DNA of 64,000 nucleotides. Source: Betaproteobacteria bacterium (GTDB lineage: Bacteria > Pseudomonadota > Gammaproteobacteria > Burkholderiales > Usitatibacteraceae). The translations under genes were made by a program, and so were the position numbers. Every line of letters begins with the position of its first letter. The stretch's first letter is position 1. Shown here in pieces: positions 42,269-51,485 of the stretch. The notes beneath the pieces were generated by a model that worked only from the letters and a program-made list of their open reading frames with translations, did no database searches and was not told the DNA's origin. The stretch spans positions 124,001-188,000 of the forward strand of contig JADKJR010000001.1 of the NCBI GenBank assembly GCA_016720925.1, given 5' to 3'.

Positions 42269-42592
42269 ATGACCTACGTTGTGACTGAATCCTGCATCAA
42301 GTGCAAATATACCGATTGCGTTGACGTCTGTCCGGTGGATTGTTTCCGGGAAGGCCCGAATTTTCTGGTAATCGATCCGGATGAATGTATCGATTGCACG
42401 CTGTGTGTCGCGGAATGCCCTGTCGAAGCAATTTTCGCGGAAGATGATGTGCCGGATAACCAGCATAAGTACATCAAGATCAACGCGGAGTTGGCCAAGG
42501 CATGGAAGCCGATTATCGAGCGTAAGGACGCCCCGGCAGACGCAGACGAATGGGCGAAGGTCAAAGAAAAGTCGCATCTGCTCGAAAAGTAG
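42269..42592 (+). CDS. fdxA: 7Fe ferredoxin FdxA
   Basis: 107 residues from the ATG at 42269 (the frame is open upstream without resemblance). Cysteines at 9, 12, 17, 21 and 25 and at 40, 43, 46 and 50 give the 3Fe-4S plus 4Fe-4S pattern of FdxA, with C-terminal extension KINAELAKAWKPIIERKDAPADADEW as in the Azotobacter-type protein. It is a small cytoplasmic electron carrier. It stands divergent from trxA and just upstream of the AddB-like gene. Confidence 0.94.
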   Translation: MTYVVTESCIKCKYTDCVDVCPVDCFREGPNFLVIDPDECIDCTLCVAECPVEAIFAEDDVPDNQHKYIKINAELAKAWKPIIERKDAPADADEWAKVKEKSHLLEK

Positions 42593-42682
42593 CGCTGCGT
42601 GGCGAGACAGGCCACCGGTATTCCCGCCTCTGTCCGCGGATTTCCCGCAGGCTCCGCTCAAGGGATATGAAAGCGGCCTGAA

Positions 42683-45601
42683 ATGAAATTGCCTGCCGGG
42701 CGACTGGATTTTCTGCTGCTGCATGACTCGATTGCCGGTGGCGCTCGCGTGACGGTTGTCACGCCGAACCGGCGCTTGGCCACTTTTCTCAAGCGGGAAT
42801 ACGACGACGCCCAGCGCCGCCAGGGCCGGCAGGCTTGGGATACCGCCGATATCCTTCCGTTGGAGACTTTTCTTGAGCGTGCATACCGCACGCTCAACCT
42901 CAGAACCATGGCGTCAACTCCGCCGCCGCAGCTTCTCAATGGTATTCAGTGCCAGTTTATCTGGGAGGAATTGGTCCGGAAATCCGACGAGCGCGGTGGG
43001 CTGATGAGTGTTCCGCAGGCCGCAAAGCAGGCGTTCGCGGCTTGGCAATTGGCGCATGAATGGCGTTTGTTTCCGGCATTGCGTAGTTTTATGCTGCATG
43101 AAGACGCCCGGATTTTCATGAGCTGGTCGCAGCAGTATCAAAAACTTTGCCGTGAGCGCAATATGATTGACGCCGCGATGCTGCCGGATGCCCTGATGAC
43201 GCTGATCCCGGGTGATGATCGTTCGGGCACGCTGCCCACCCAACTTATCACGGCGGGCTTCGATATCGTCACGCCCCAGCAGCAACACTTTTTCGACGCG
43301 TGTATCGCCGCCGGTGTGGCAGTGCAGTCAGTCAATGCAGACGCGGATCAACAACACGTCATGTTGAATCGCATCGAATTTGCCGATGAAAATGAAGAGC
43401 TGCGCGGTTGTGCAATTTGGGCACGGCAACGGCTGGAGAAAAATCCGCGCGCGCGAATCGCCATTGTGATGCCGGATCTGCGCATGCGCCGCGGCCAAAT
43501 CGTGCGCGCCCTCACTGATGCCTTGTTGCCCCGCGAGCGCGCGAACGTACGCACCCACCACGACGAGATGATGCCGTGGGTCAATGTTTCGCTGGGTCAG
43601 CCGCTAAGCGACTTTGCGCTGGTTCATGATGCGTTAGCCTTGATTGAATTTTCGCAAGGACACGCGATGTCGTTTCTGGCGTTCAGCGCGCTGCTACGCT
43701 CGCCGTATGTTGCCGGTGCGGAAACTGAAGCCACATGGCGGGCTGCGCTGGACGCAGCGTTGCGCGAGATCGCCCCAATGGAAATGAGCCTGTTTTCGCT
43801 GCAGAAAAAACTGAAACTGGCGAGCAAACCCGATCCGGAGCGTGCGCATCTGCGCTCCCTTGCTCTTGCAGTATCACACTGCGAAAAGCTTTGCGCGTCC
43901 ATAGATCGTGTCGCCAGTTTAGGCAGCCAGCCAGCGCGTCCCGATGGCGATTCGCGTCAGAGGCCGATGCCGTCCTCGCCGCAAGACTGGGGCCGGCACT
44001 TCGCAAATGTGTTGAGGGCGTGGGGCTTTCCCGGCGACGCGGGTTTGGACTCGATTGAGCATCAGGTGCTTGGAAAATTCCGTGACGCGCTTGCGAGCCT
44101 CGGCACGCTGCAAGCGGTAAAGCCGCGCATGAAATTCGAAGAGGCGCTAACGCAGTTGCGCCGAATCGTCGCCGATACCGTGTTCCAGCCGGAAACGTCC
44201 GCGGGAACCGGGGGAATCGAGCCGCCCATTCAGGTGTTGGGCATACTGGAATCCGCGGGGCAACAATTTGACGCGCTGTGGGTGACTGGATTGAGTGACG
44301 ATGCGTGGCCGCTGGCGGCGAGGCCCGCGCCGTTTATTCCGGCAGTCCTGCAGCGGGCAGCGGGCGTGACTGAAGCGTCGGCCTCGGCGTCCTTGGTGCT
44401 CGATAGTCGCATCACCGACGGCTGGCGCAATAGCGCCGGTCATGTGGTTTTCAGCCACGCGCTGCGTGCATCCGGCCACGATGCGGGTGAACAGATTCGT
44501 GAGCCAAGCGCCTTGATTCGCAGCATTCCCCTTTCCTCCGTCGCCGATATATTGGCGATATCGGCGGATGCGGATTTTGCCGCGGCCCTGCAGACCATCG
44601 GTGCCCGCGAGGCAATTCCCGACGCTAATTTTGAAGCGCTTCCCGCACCGACGGCGGTTCGCGGCGGCACCAGTGTGATACGCGATCAAGCGGCGTGCCC
44701 GTTTCGCTCGTTTGCACGCCACCGCCTGCTGGCGCGAGGCCTGGAAGTACCGCATGCGGGACTGGATGCGGCAGAACGCGGCACGCTTTTGCATCGCGTG
44801 TTGAGCCTGGTATGGGGGCGCATCGAGACGCACGCAGGCCTTTTGTCGCGTGAAGACAATCAACTCGATGAGATTGTGAATGATGCCGTCGCGCGGGCGA
44901 TTGCCGAAGCGAGTGCCAATGGCGTGGACGGTCTCACCGGCCGCTTTGTGGAAATTGAGCACGCACGGCTCACGCGTGTGATCGGGGAATGGCTGGATTA
45001 CGAACGCGAACGCGCGCCATTCGAGGTTGTCGAGCGAGAGCGCAAGCGGGCCGCAACAATATCCGGTCTGTCCATGAATTTGCGATTGGATCGATTGGAC
45101 CGGCTGGCCGATGGCACCCATGCGTTGATCGATTACAAAACCGGAGTCGCCAAATTTTCCAGTTGGCTGGGGAATCGTCCCGACGAGCCGCAATTACCGA
45201 TGTATTTCATTTCCGCTGAGGAGCCGGTTTCCGCGTTGGCGTTCGCGAGATTGAAGCGTGGTCAGCGCGGAAAGGTATTCGGTTTTGAAGGCGTCTCGAT
45301 GGTCGAGAATTTGTTGCCCGATGTTGCGCCCATCGAGCAAAAACGTGGGATGGAAAAAAACGGTTACGTTTCCTGGGATGTGCTTGCCCAGGAATGGGAA
45401 ACTTCACTGGACGCATTGGCGAAAGGATTCGCCAGTGGTGCCGCGCAAGTCGATCCCAAGAACGGCAATCTGACGTGCGCACAATGCGATTTGCAGAGTG
45501 TTTGCCGGATTGCCGAGATGTCGGCTTATGCGGCGATGGAGAATGGCGACGTGGCCGATTTCGATGGCGACCATACTGGCGAAGGTAAGCCAGATGAGTA
45601 A
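42683..45601 (+). CDS. AddB-like PD-(D/E)XK nuclease, probable DNA repair protein
   Basis: 972 residues. The N-terminal half is a non-canonical helicase-like region beginning VTVVTPNRRLATFLKREYDDAQ without a P-loop. The C-terminal nuclease domain has GTLLHRVL, LDRLDRLADGTHALIDYKTG (catalytic Asp and D-x-K) and QLPMYF. A Cys in the ACPFRSFARHRL segment near 672 and a closing C-x2-C-x5-C (CAQCDLQSVC) match the iron-sulfur staple of AddB nucleases. The family is known as a 'probable DNA repair protein' of beta- and gammaproteobacteria. The stop overlaps the next start by 8 bases, so it forms a two-subunit exonuclease with the following helicase. Confidence 0.88.
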   Translation: MKLPAGRLDFLLLHDSIAGGARVTVVTPNRRLATFLKREYDDAQRRQGRQAWDTADILPLETFLERAYRTLNLRTMASTPPPQLLNGIQCQFIWEELVRKSDERGGLMSVPQAAKQAFAAWQLAHEWRLFPALRSFMLHEDARIFMSWSQQYQKLCRERNMIDAAMLPDALMTLIPGDDRSGTLPTQLITAGFDIVTPQQQHFFDACIAAGVAVQSVNADADQQHVMLNRIEFADENEELRGCAIWARQRLEKNPRARIAIVMPDLRMRRGQIVRALTDALLPRERANVRTHHDEMMPWVNVSLGQPLSDFALVHDALALIEFSQGHAMSFLAFSALLRSPYVAGAETEATWRAALDAALREIAPMEMSLFSLQKKLKLASKPDPERAHLRSLALAVSHCEKLCASIDRVASLGSQPARPDGDSRQRPMPSSPQDWGRHFANVLRAWGFPGDAGLDSIEHQVLGKFRDALASLGTLQAVKPRMKFEEALTQLRRIVADTVFQPETSAGTGGIEPPIQVLGILESAGQQFDALWVTGLSDDAWPLAARPAPFIPAVLQRAAGVTEASASASLVLDSRITDGWRNSAGHVVFSHALRASGHDAGEQIREPSALIRSIPLSSVADILAISADADFAAALQTIGAREAIPDANFEALPAPTAVRGGTSVIRDQAACPFRSFARHRLLARGLEVPHAGLDAAERGTLLHRVLSLVWGRIETHAGLLSREDNQLDEIVNDAVARAIAEASANGVDGLTGRFVEIEHARLTRVIGEWLDYERERAPFEVVERERKRAATISGLSMNLRLDRLDRLADGTHALIDYKTGVAKFSSWLGNRPDEPQLPMYFISAEEPVSALAFARLKRGQRGKVFGFEGVSMVENLLPDVAPIEQKRGMEKNGYVSWDVLAQEWETSLDALAKGFASGAAQVDPKNGNLTCAQCDLQSVCRIAEMSAYAAMENGDVADFDGDHTGEGKPDE

Positions 45602-48600
45602 ACGCGTCAGCCCGGTGGCGGATCAGGACGCGCGCGAACGCGCGCTGGATATCCGGCGTTCGTTCATCGTGCGTGCGCCCGCAGGGTCGGGAAAAACGCG
45701 ACTCCTCATTCAACGCTACCTGTCCTTGCTGGCGCGGGTGGATGAGCCCGAGGAAATCACGGCAATCACCTTCACGCGCAAGGCTGCGGCGGAAATGCGT
45801 GCACGCGTGCTTCGGGCATTTGCGTCGGCGACCACGTCGGAATGCAATGACGATAATTTTGACGATGTGACCACGCGTGAACTTGCCCGCGAGGCGCTTG
45901 CGCGCGATGCCGTACGGGGCTGGCAGATTGCGAATACTCCGTCGCGCTTGCGCATCCAGACCATCGACTCAATGAATGCGTCGATCACGCGCCAAATGCC
46001 GGTGACGGCACGATTCGGGGCGCAACCGGAAAGCGTCGATGACGCGAGTGCGCTCTATCGCGAAGCCGCGCGCAACGTATTGGCGCAAGTGAACGCGGGC
46101 GACGCGGTGGCGGACGATGTCGCGATCCTGCTCGCGCACCTCGACAATAATCTGGCGGTGGCAGAAAGCCTGCTTGCGGACATGTTGCGCTCGCGCGATC
46201 ACTGGTTACGCAACTTGCCGACCATGCATGAACGCGATGCACTTGAAGCCGGACTCGTGCGCGTGCGCGCGGAAACGGTTTCGCGCGTGGCGGCTCTTTA
46301 TCCATTTGGAGAAAAGGGCGAAACCCTAGCGCTGGCGAGGTACGCAGGGCAAAATCGGCCTGGAAGTGCCGTGGATGCTGGAGTTTGTGATATCGATGCT
46401 ATCGTGAATTTTCCAGCGGATGACGCAGAAGCCATGCCGGTGTGGCTGCGGATCGCCGACTTGCTGCTGACGAAAGACGGCTCTTGGCGCAAGCGCCGTG
46501 GCCTCAACAAAAACACCGGATTTCCCTCCAGTTCGAATAAAGCGGAGAAGGCGCTTCTCGATGCATGGAAGAACAGGATGGGGGACCTGCTGGAACGGTT
46601 CGCATCAGGGGGACCACATGGCGAGCGTCTGCTTGCGGCCCTGGGTCAATTGCGTGTGATGCCGCCTGCCGAATATACCGATTCACAGTGGGTCGTGCTT
46701 GGCGCTATCGTTCGGCTTCTGCCGTATGCCACTGCGCAGTTGTGGAGCGTATTTGCATCGCAGGGGCAATGCGATTTCACGGAAATCTCCCAGGCGGCGG
46801 CGCGTGCGCTCGGTGACGATGGTGCGCCGACCGACTTGGCATTGGCGCTCGATTACCGAATTCGCCATTTGCTGATCGACGAATTTCAGGACACCTCGTT
46901 GTCGCAGTTCGAATTGCTGGAAAAACTCACTCGCGGCTGGAGTGAGGGCGATGGACGCACACTGATGGCGGTGGGCGATCCGATGCAATCCATTTATCGA
47001 TTTCGCGAAGCGGAGGTGGGATTGTTTATGAGTGCTGCCCGCGCCGGTATCGGCAGCGTTTCGCTCCAGCCATTGACCTTGCAGGTGAACTTTCGCTCCG
47101 AATCCGGCGTGGTGGACTGGGTGAATGATACGTTCAGCCAGATCATGCCGTCCGTGGACGAAGCCGGCATCGATGATGTGCCGTATGCACCGAGCATCGC
47201 GTATGCGGCCAGCGCTGAAGAGTCACCAACTGAATTACCCGCCATGATGTCTGCCGTGGTGTGGCATCCTCAACTTGTGCGCATGAGGACGGCCGGGCTC
47301 GACGCCAATGCGGATGAGCCCGAAGACGCCGTCACCATCGCCTCAGCAGGCGAAGTGGAAGCGCAGCGCGTGGTCGACATTATCCGCGCGCGGCGGCAAA
47401 GCGAATCCGGCGTGGAAATTGCCATTCTCGTTCGCAATCGTGGACATCTTCAGGATATCGTGCCCGCGCTGAAGGCGGCGGATATCCCGTTCCGCGCCGT
47501 GGATATCGACCCACTGAAGGAATGCCCGGTGGTCGTGGATTTGCTGTCTCTCACTCGTGCCTTGCTGCATCTGGCGGACCGGATTGCGTGGCTTGCCGTG
47601 CTGCGAGCACCATGGTGCGGCTTGACGCTGAACGACCTCGCCTCGCTGACAAATGGCGCGGAACCTGTCGAAGGGGCGCTTGCGCCAGACGCTCGCACGG
47701 TATGGCAAATGCTTTGCGATGGGGAACGAACTTCTACATTGTCCGCGGACGGTCAAATGCGGGTTGCGCGCGTTTGTGCTGTGCTGGCGTCGGCATTGCG
47801 CCTGCGGCGCCGATTGCCGCTGCGCGAACTGGTCGAAAGCACCTGGTTCGCGTTGCTTGGTCCCGCATGCTTGCCGCAAGCCCGCGACCTGAATGATGCT
47901 GTGCAGTTTCTGGATTTGCTCGAAACCGAGGCGCAAGCACAGGCGGGTGGAAGCGACATCATCGACCTGGCGACGTTGGAGAGCGGCGTGGAAAAACTGT
48001 TTGCGAGCAGCTTCGTTTCCGGCGACGGTCTGGAAGTGCCAGCCGTGCAAATCATGACGATCCATAAAGCGAAGGGTCTGGAATTCGATACGGTGATTGT
48101 GCCCGGCCTGCATCGACCGCCGCGACAGGATGACCGGAAACTGTTGGTATGGACCGAGCAACTCGTAGAGGAGCATGGTGGGAGCGAACTGTTGCTGGCG
48201 CCAATTCGAGAAACCGGGGCAGGCGAAGAAACGGACGCAATCTACCGCTACGTGCGGCAGTGCGATCGATACAAGCAGCAACAGGAGGATGTGCGACTGC
48301 TCTACGTCGCGGCCACGCGCGCCGAACACCGGCTGCATTTGCTTGCGACAGTGATGTTAAATGATGTAGGGGATGATGGTGGCGGTGTGGCAAGGTTGGT
48401 GCCGCCGCGAGGGACGAGCTTGCTGGCCTCGCTGTGGCCGGCGGTGTCTGGCGTTTTTCTCGATGAGCCAAACGTACGCGGCGATGCCCTGCAGGCGGAC
48501 GGTTTCGTTCCAGCACAAAACTGTTCGGCGCGTGGTTTGCAAGTCGCCTGTCGCGCCATGCGCGTAAGCGCAATGCAGCCTATGCCCAATTTGCCGATCT

Positions 48601-49220
48601 CCTTTTCGCGTGGTGCGCGCGACACGGCTGATAAAGTTGCGCCGCAGAACGGCGCGATCGATTTTGACTGGGCCAGCGAGACGGCACGACACGTCGGCAC
48701 GGTGGTGCATGCGTATCTGCAGTTCATCGCGGAAGACGGATTGGATCGTTGGAACGTCGAACGCGTCGCGGCATCGACGCGGCGGTTTGGGCGCGAACTC
48801 GAGCGACTCGGGGTCGCGAACGCAGAGCTGCCCACGGCAGCCGGTCGTGTAGCCGAAGCCCTGATGCACACACTGAGCGATTCGCGGGGACGCTGGATTC
48901 TGGAGCCGCACCCAAATGCATGCTCCGAGTGGTGTGTTACTGGGCTCGCCGGCGATTCCAGGATAAATGTCGCGATCGACCGTTCGTTTGTCGATGAGAA
49001 CGGGGTACGCTGGATCATCGACTTCAAGACCGGTAGCCACGAGGGTGCGGATGTCGACGCGTTCCTCGATAACGAGAAGAGGCGCTATCGTGAACAACTG
49101 GAAACGTATGCCAAACTGCTTCGGGCGATGCACACCTCGCTTCTAGCGCCAGCGGTCAAGCTTGGTCTGTATTTTCCACTTCTGGGCGGCTGGCGCGAAT
49201 GGGATTGGCAGCCGGAATAA
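45594..49220 (+). CDS. AddA-like UvrD-type helicase/nuclease
   Basis: 1208 residues from the ATG at 45594, which overlaps the upstream stop (ATGAGTAA). Superfamily 1A helicase motifs: APAGSGKTRLL (P-loop, about 23-33), ITFTRKAAAEMRAR, LLIDEFQDTSLSQF, GDPMQSIYRFREAE, IMTIHKAKGLEFD and LLYVAATRAEHRL. A C-terminal RecB-type nuclease follows with GTVVHAYLQ, WIIDFKTG and QLETYAKLL. Together with the gene before it, this is an AddAB-type exonuclease for double-strand break end processing, in place of RecBCD. Confidence 0.9.
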   Translation: MSKRVSPVADQDARERALDIRRSFIVRAPAGSGKTRLLIQRYLSLLARVDEPEEITAITFTRKAAAEMRARVLRAFASATTSECNDDNFDDVTTRELAREALARDAVRGWQIANTPSRLRIQTIDSMNASITRQMPVTARFGAQPESVDDASALYREAARNVLAQVNAGDAVADDVAILLAHLDNNLAVAESLLADMLRSRDHWLRNLPTMHERDALEAGLVRVRAETVSRVAALYPFGEKGETLALARYAGQNRPGSAVDAGVCDIDAIVNFPADDAEAMPVWLRIADLLLTKDGSWRKRRGLNKNTGFPSSSNKAEKALLDAWKNRMGDLLERFASGGPHGERLLAALGQLRVMPPAEYTDSQWVVLGAIVRLLPYATAQLWSVFASQGQCDFTEISQAAARALGDDGAPTDLALALDYRIRHLLIDEFQDTSLSQFELLEKLTRGWSEGDGRTLMAVGDPMQSIYRFREAEVGLFMSAARAGIGSVSLQPLTLQVNFRSESGVVDWVNDTFSQIMPSVDEAGIDDVPYAPSIAYAASAEESPTELPAMMSAVVWHPQLVRMRTAGLDANADEPEDAVTIASAGEVEAQRVVDIIRARRQSESGVEIAILVRNRGHLQDIVPALKAADIPFRAVDIDPLKECPVVVDLLSLTRALLHLADRIAWLAVLRAPWCGLTLNDLASLTNGAEPVEGALAPDARTVWQMLCDGERTSTLSADGQMRVARVCAVLASALRLRRRLPLRELVESTWFALLGPACLPQARDLNDAVQFLDLLETEAQAQAGGSDIIDLATLESGVEKLFASSFVSGDGLEVPAVQIMTIHKAKGLEFDTVIVPGLHRPPRQDDRKLLVWTEQLVEEHGGSELLLAPIRETGAGEETDAIYRYVRQCDRYKQQQEDVRLLYVAATRAEHRLHLLATVMLNDVGDDGGGVARLVPPRGTSLLASLWPAVSGVFLDEPNVRGDALQADGFVPAQNCSARGLQVACRAMRVSAMQPMPNLPISFSRGARDTADKVAPQNGAIDFDWASETARHVGTVVHAYLQFIAEDGLDRWNVERVAASTRRFGRELERLGVANAELPTAAGRVAEALMHTLSDSRGRWILEPHPNACSEWCVTGLAGDSRINVAIDRSFVDENGVRWIIDFKTGSHEGADVDAFLDNEKRRYREQLETYAKLLRAMHTSLLAPAVKLGLYFPLLGGWREWDWQPE

Positions 49221-49443
49221 TTTGCCTGTCGACGGCTCCAAAATCATCGCGTCGGATTGCACCAACATCGTTCGTTGGGCACTTCTCAGCGACATGGCAG
49301 CACAGGCATGGTGCGATTTCTTTGCTTGGCGCAGTGATTGTTTGGTGTTTGCGAGGCTTTTGTCGATAAGCAGCAGGGCATGAAACACTTCTGGCACGCG
49401 CGATGCTTACGGTACATCGTCGATCATCACCGCGGAACCTGCA

Positions 49444-50550
49444 ATGTCGGATATCACCAAGGTCGTCAGGGCACTTTGTTCATCTCGTTGCCTTGATGCG
49501 CATGGCGCAGCGTCTGCGCAGGCAATTGATCCTGTCACGATGCGCGATGCGTTTGCCGCGGTGCTGGATGGCGGCGCGACTGACCTGGAAATCGGCGCGC
49601 TGATGGCTGTGTCGATGTCGCTCGAATCGCCACGAACCGCAAACGCTTTCGCGGAAATAATCCTTGGGTTGAATGATGCGATTCGTGATCGCATGACGCC
49701 CTTGTTGGTCGATGCAGGGTCAGCACCGGTCGTGGTTTTCCCAAACTACGGTGATGAAAATGCATACCCGGAAATCCCGCTGGTGGCGTTGCTGCTGCGA
49801 CGCACGGGCGTTCGCGTTCTGGTCCACGGGGCGGTCGAAACGCATTGCGGACTGCTCAATACCGGCATATTTCGCGAATTCGGCGTCCTTCCCTCTGCGA
49901 CGCGTGGCCAAGCTGCATCGCAGTTCGCTGAAAATGGCCTTGCACTCTTGCCGGCGGCGTTGTTTTCGCCGGGGTTGGCTGCGATGTTGTCGTTGCGAAA
50001 TCGGCTCGGTATCCGCACGCCAGCGCACGCGTTGGCGAACATGCTCATGCCCGTTCTGGACCCCTCAACCCGTTCGCTGCATGTCGTGAACGTTGCCCCG
50101 TGGCTGACAGCGTGCCTTGCGGAAGAAAGCCTGGTGCGCGAGGTGCCCGCGCTGCTTGTTGCGACGGAAGAATCATGTTTGGATGAGGGCGAAAGCCGCG
50201 CATATTTTGCATTCCACGACGGCGAATGCGGTTGTAGCTGGCAAACGCTGTTTGGCGCGGATCGCGTGTCGCTGTCAATGGAAAGTCAAGATGTGCCGAC
50301 TGTTGATTCCAGGCTCGATCAGCATGACCCGCGTATTTGGGCCGCCTGGACACGAAAGCGTCTTGATGGCGCTGCGGGATTGCCGTTGCGGGTCACCAAT
50401 CTGTTTGCGTGCTGCCTTTACGGCTGCGGATATGCACGCGATATTAATCAAGCCAAGGCGATCGTGGCGCTTGATACAGGCAATCAGGTCGCCTATTTGG
50501 GCTTGGGTGCTCTATTCAGCCCTTTAATGGTGTCGCCTGCTTTGACTTGA
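49444..50550 (+). CDS. ybiB: DNA-binding protein YbiB (TrpD2-like)
   Basis: 368 residues. It has the nucleoside-phosphorylase/AnPRT fold of the TrpD2 family: an N-terminal helical domain (about 1-75) with DGGATDLEIGALMAVSMSLES, then VHGAVETHCGLLNTGIFREFG and LGIRTPAHALANMLMPVL. YbiB lacks anthranilate phosphoribosyltransferase activity and binds nucleic acid; it is LexA-linked in E. coli. Position after the AddAB-like genes fits a repair-associated role. Its last codons overlap the end of the convergent DUF192 gene. Confidence 0.85.
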   Translation: MSDITKVVRALCSSRCLDAHGAASAQAIDPVTMRDAFAAVLDGGATDLEIGALMAVSMSLESPRTANAFAEIILGLNDAIRDRMTPLLVDAGSAPVVVFPNYGDENAYPEIPLVALLLRRTGVRVLVHGAVETHCGLLNTGIFREFGVLPSATRGQAASQFAENGLALLPAALFSPGLAAMLSLRNRLGIRTPAHALANMLMPVLDPSTRSLHVVNVAPWLTACLAEESLVREVPALLVATEESCLDEGESRAYFAFHDGECGCSWQTLFGADRVSLSMESQDVPTVDSRLDQHDPRIWAAWTRKRLDGAAGLPLRVTNLFACCLYGCGYARDINQAKAIVALDTGNQVAYLGLGALFSPLMVSPALT

Positions 50551-50965
50551 TTTCGCTTGAACCATTCACTGTTCATTTCCAGGGCAAAGCGCGCCGGGCC
50601 AGCCGCTTGATGGGTGGTCTCGGTGAACGGCAGCATTTCGTGGATGCTCACAATTTTGCCCGCGTCATCCATGTACGCGACGGCAAGTGGAAGAGGCGTG
50701 TTGCGCATCCACATGGCGTGGTAGGCGATATCTGGAAAGACAAATAGCATGCCCGTGTTGGCTGCCATTTTTTCCCGAAACATCAGGCCTTTCTGGCGCG
50801 TTTCATCAGTTGCGGCGATTTCTGCGCGAATCGTCTGGTTGCCGGCTTTCAGTGTGATGGTGGGCAGAGGCGCTGCAACTTCCTTTGACCATGCCCAGGG
50901 TTTGAGCTGATGAAGGATGCAGAAACCAGCGCGGTCAACAAAAACAAGGGAAGGCGAATTGACAT
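50493..50965 (-). pseudogene. DUF192 family exported protein, apparent frameshift
   Basis: The DUF192 domain is clear in one frame (LKAGNQTIRAEIAATDETRQKGLMFRE.., then MLFVFPDIAYHAMWMRNTPLPLAVAYMDD and RFALEMNSEWF). That frame has no start codon before the internal ATG at 50783. In the neighbouring frame an ATG at 50965 encodes a good signal peptide (SIRLPLFLLTALVSASFIS). Joining the two needs one missing base near 50900-50925. DUF192 proteins are normally exported with just such a signal, so the gene is either frameshifted or misread. Function of the family is unknown. Confidence 0.75.
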
Positions 50966-51035
50966 GATTTTTGGGAGTTCGCAGAAAAAGAGATAAACGC
51001 GGACGGATTCCATTGGGCGTACGCGGGATGCGCGG

Positions 51036-51485
51036 CTACTGCTTTCCTGTGCTGCCGAAGCCGCCCGCGCCGCGAGTGGAAGCGTTGAAGTCGGCGACGA
51101 CATTGAACTCAACCTGCAACACGGGGACGATGATCATCTGCGCAATTCGCTCCAAAGGCTGAATCGTGAATTCGGCATGGCCACGATTCCAGACGGAGAC
51201 GAAGATTTGCCCTTGGTAATCGGAGTCGATGAGCCCGACAAGATTGCCAAGCACGATGCCGTGCTTGTGGCCCAGGCCGGAGCGCGGCAACACCATTGCC
51301 GCATAAGTTGGATCACCAAGGTGAATCGCAATTCCGGACGGCACCAAGGTGGATTCACCGGGCTTTAACGTGACCGCCGCATCGACGCATGCGCGCAAAT
51401 CGAGCCCGGCTGAGCCCGGCGTTGCGTAATGCGGTAATTGATCCAGCAGACGGCTATCAAGTACGCGTACGTCGAGTTTATGCAT
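51036..51485 (-). CDS. dut: dUTP diphosphatase
   Basis: 149 residues, usual length. The five dUTPase motifs are present: ATPGSAGLDLRA, PRSGLGHKHGIVLGN, GLIDSDYQGQIFVSVWNRG, LERIAQMIIVPV and STRGAGGFGSTGK at the flexible C-terminus. It hydrolyses dUTP to dUMP to keep uracil out of DNA and supply dTMP synthesis. Its ATG overlaps the end of coaBC by 8 bases; coaBC-dut is a common pair. Confidence 0.97.
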   Translation of the reverse strand: MHKLDVRVLDSRLLDQLPHYATPGSAGLDLRACVDAAVTLKPGESTLVPSGIAIHLGDPTYAAMVLPRSGLGHKHGIVLGNLVGLIDSDYQGQIFVSVWNRGHAEFTIQPLERIAQMIIVPVLQVEFNVVADFNASTRGAGGFGSTGKQ

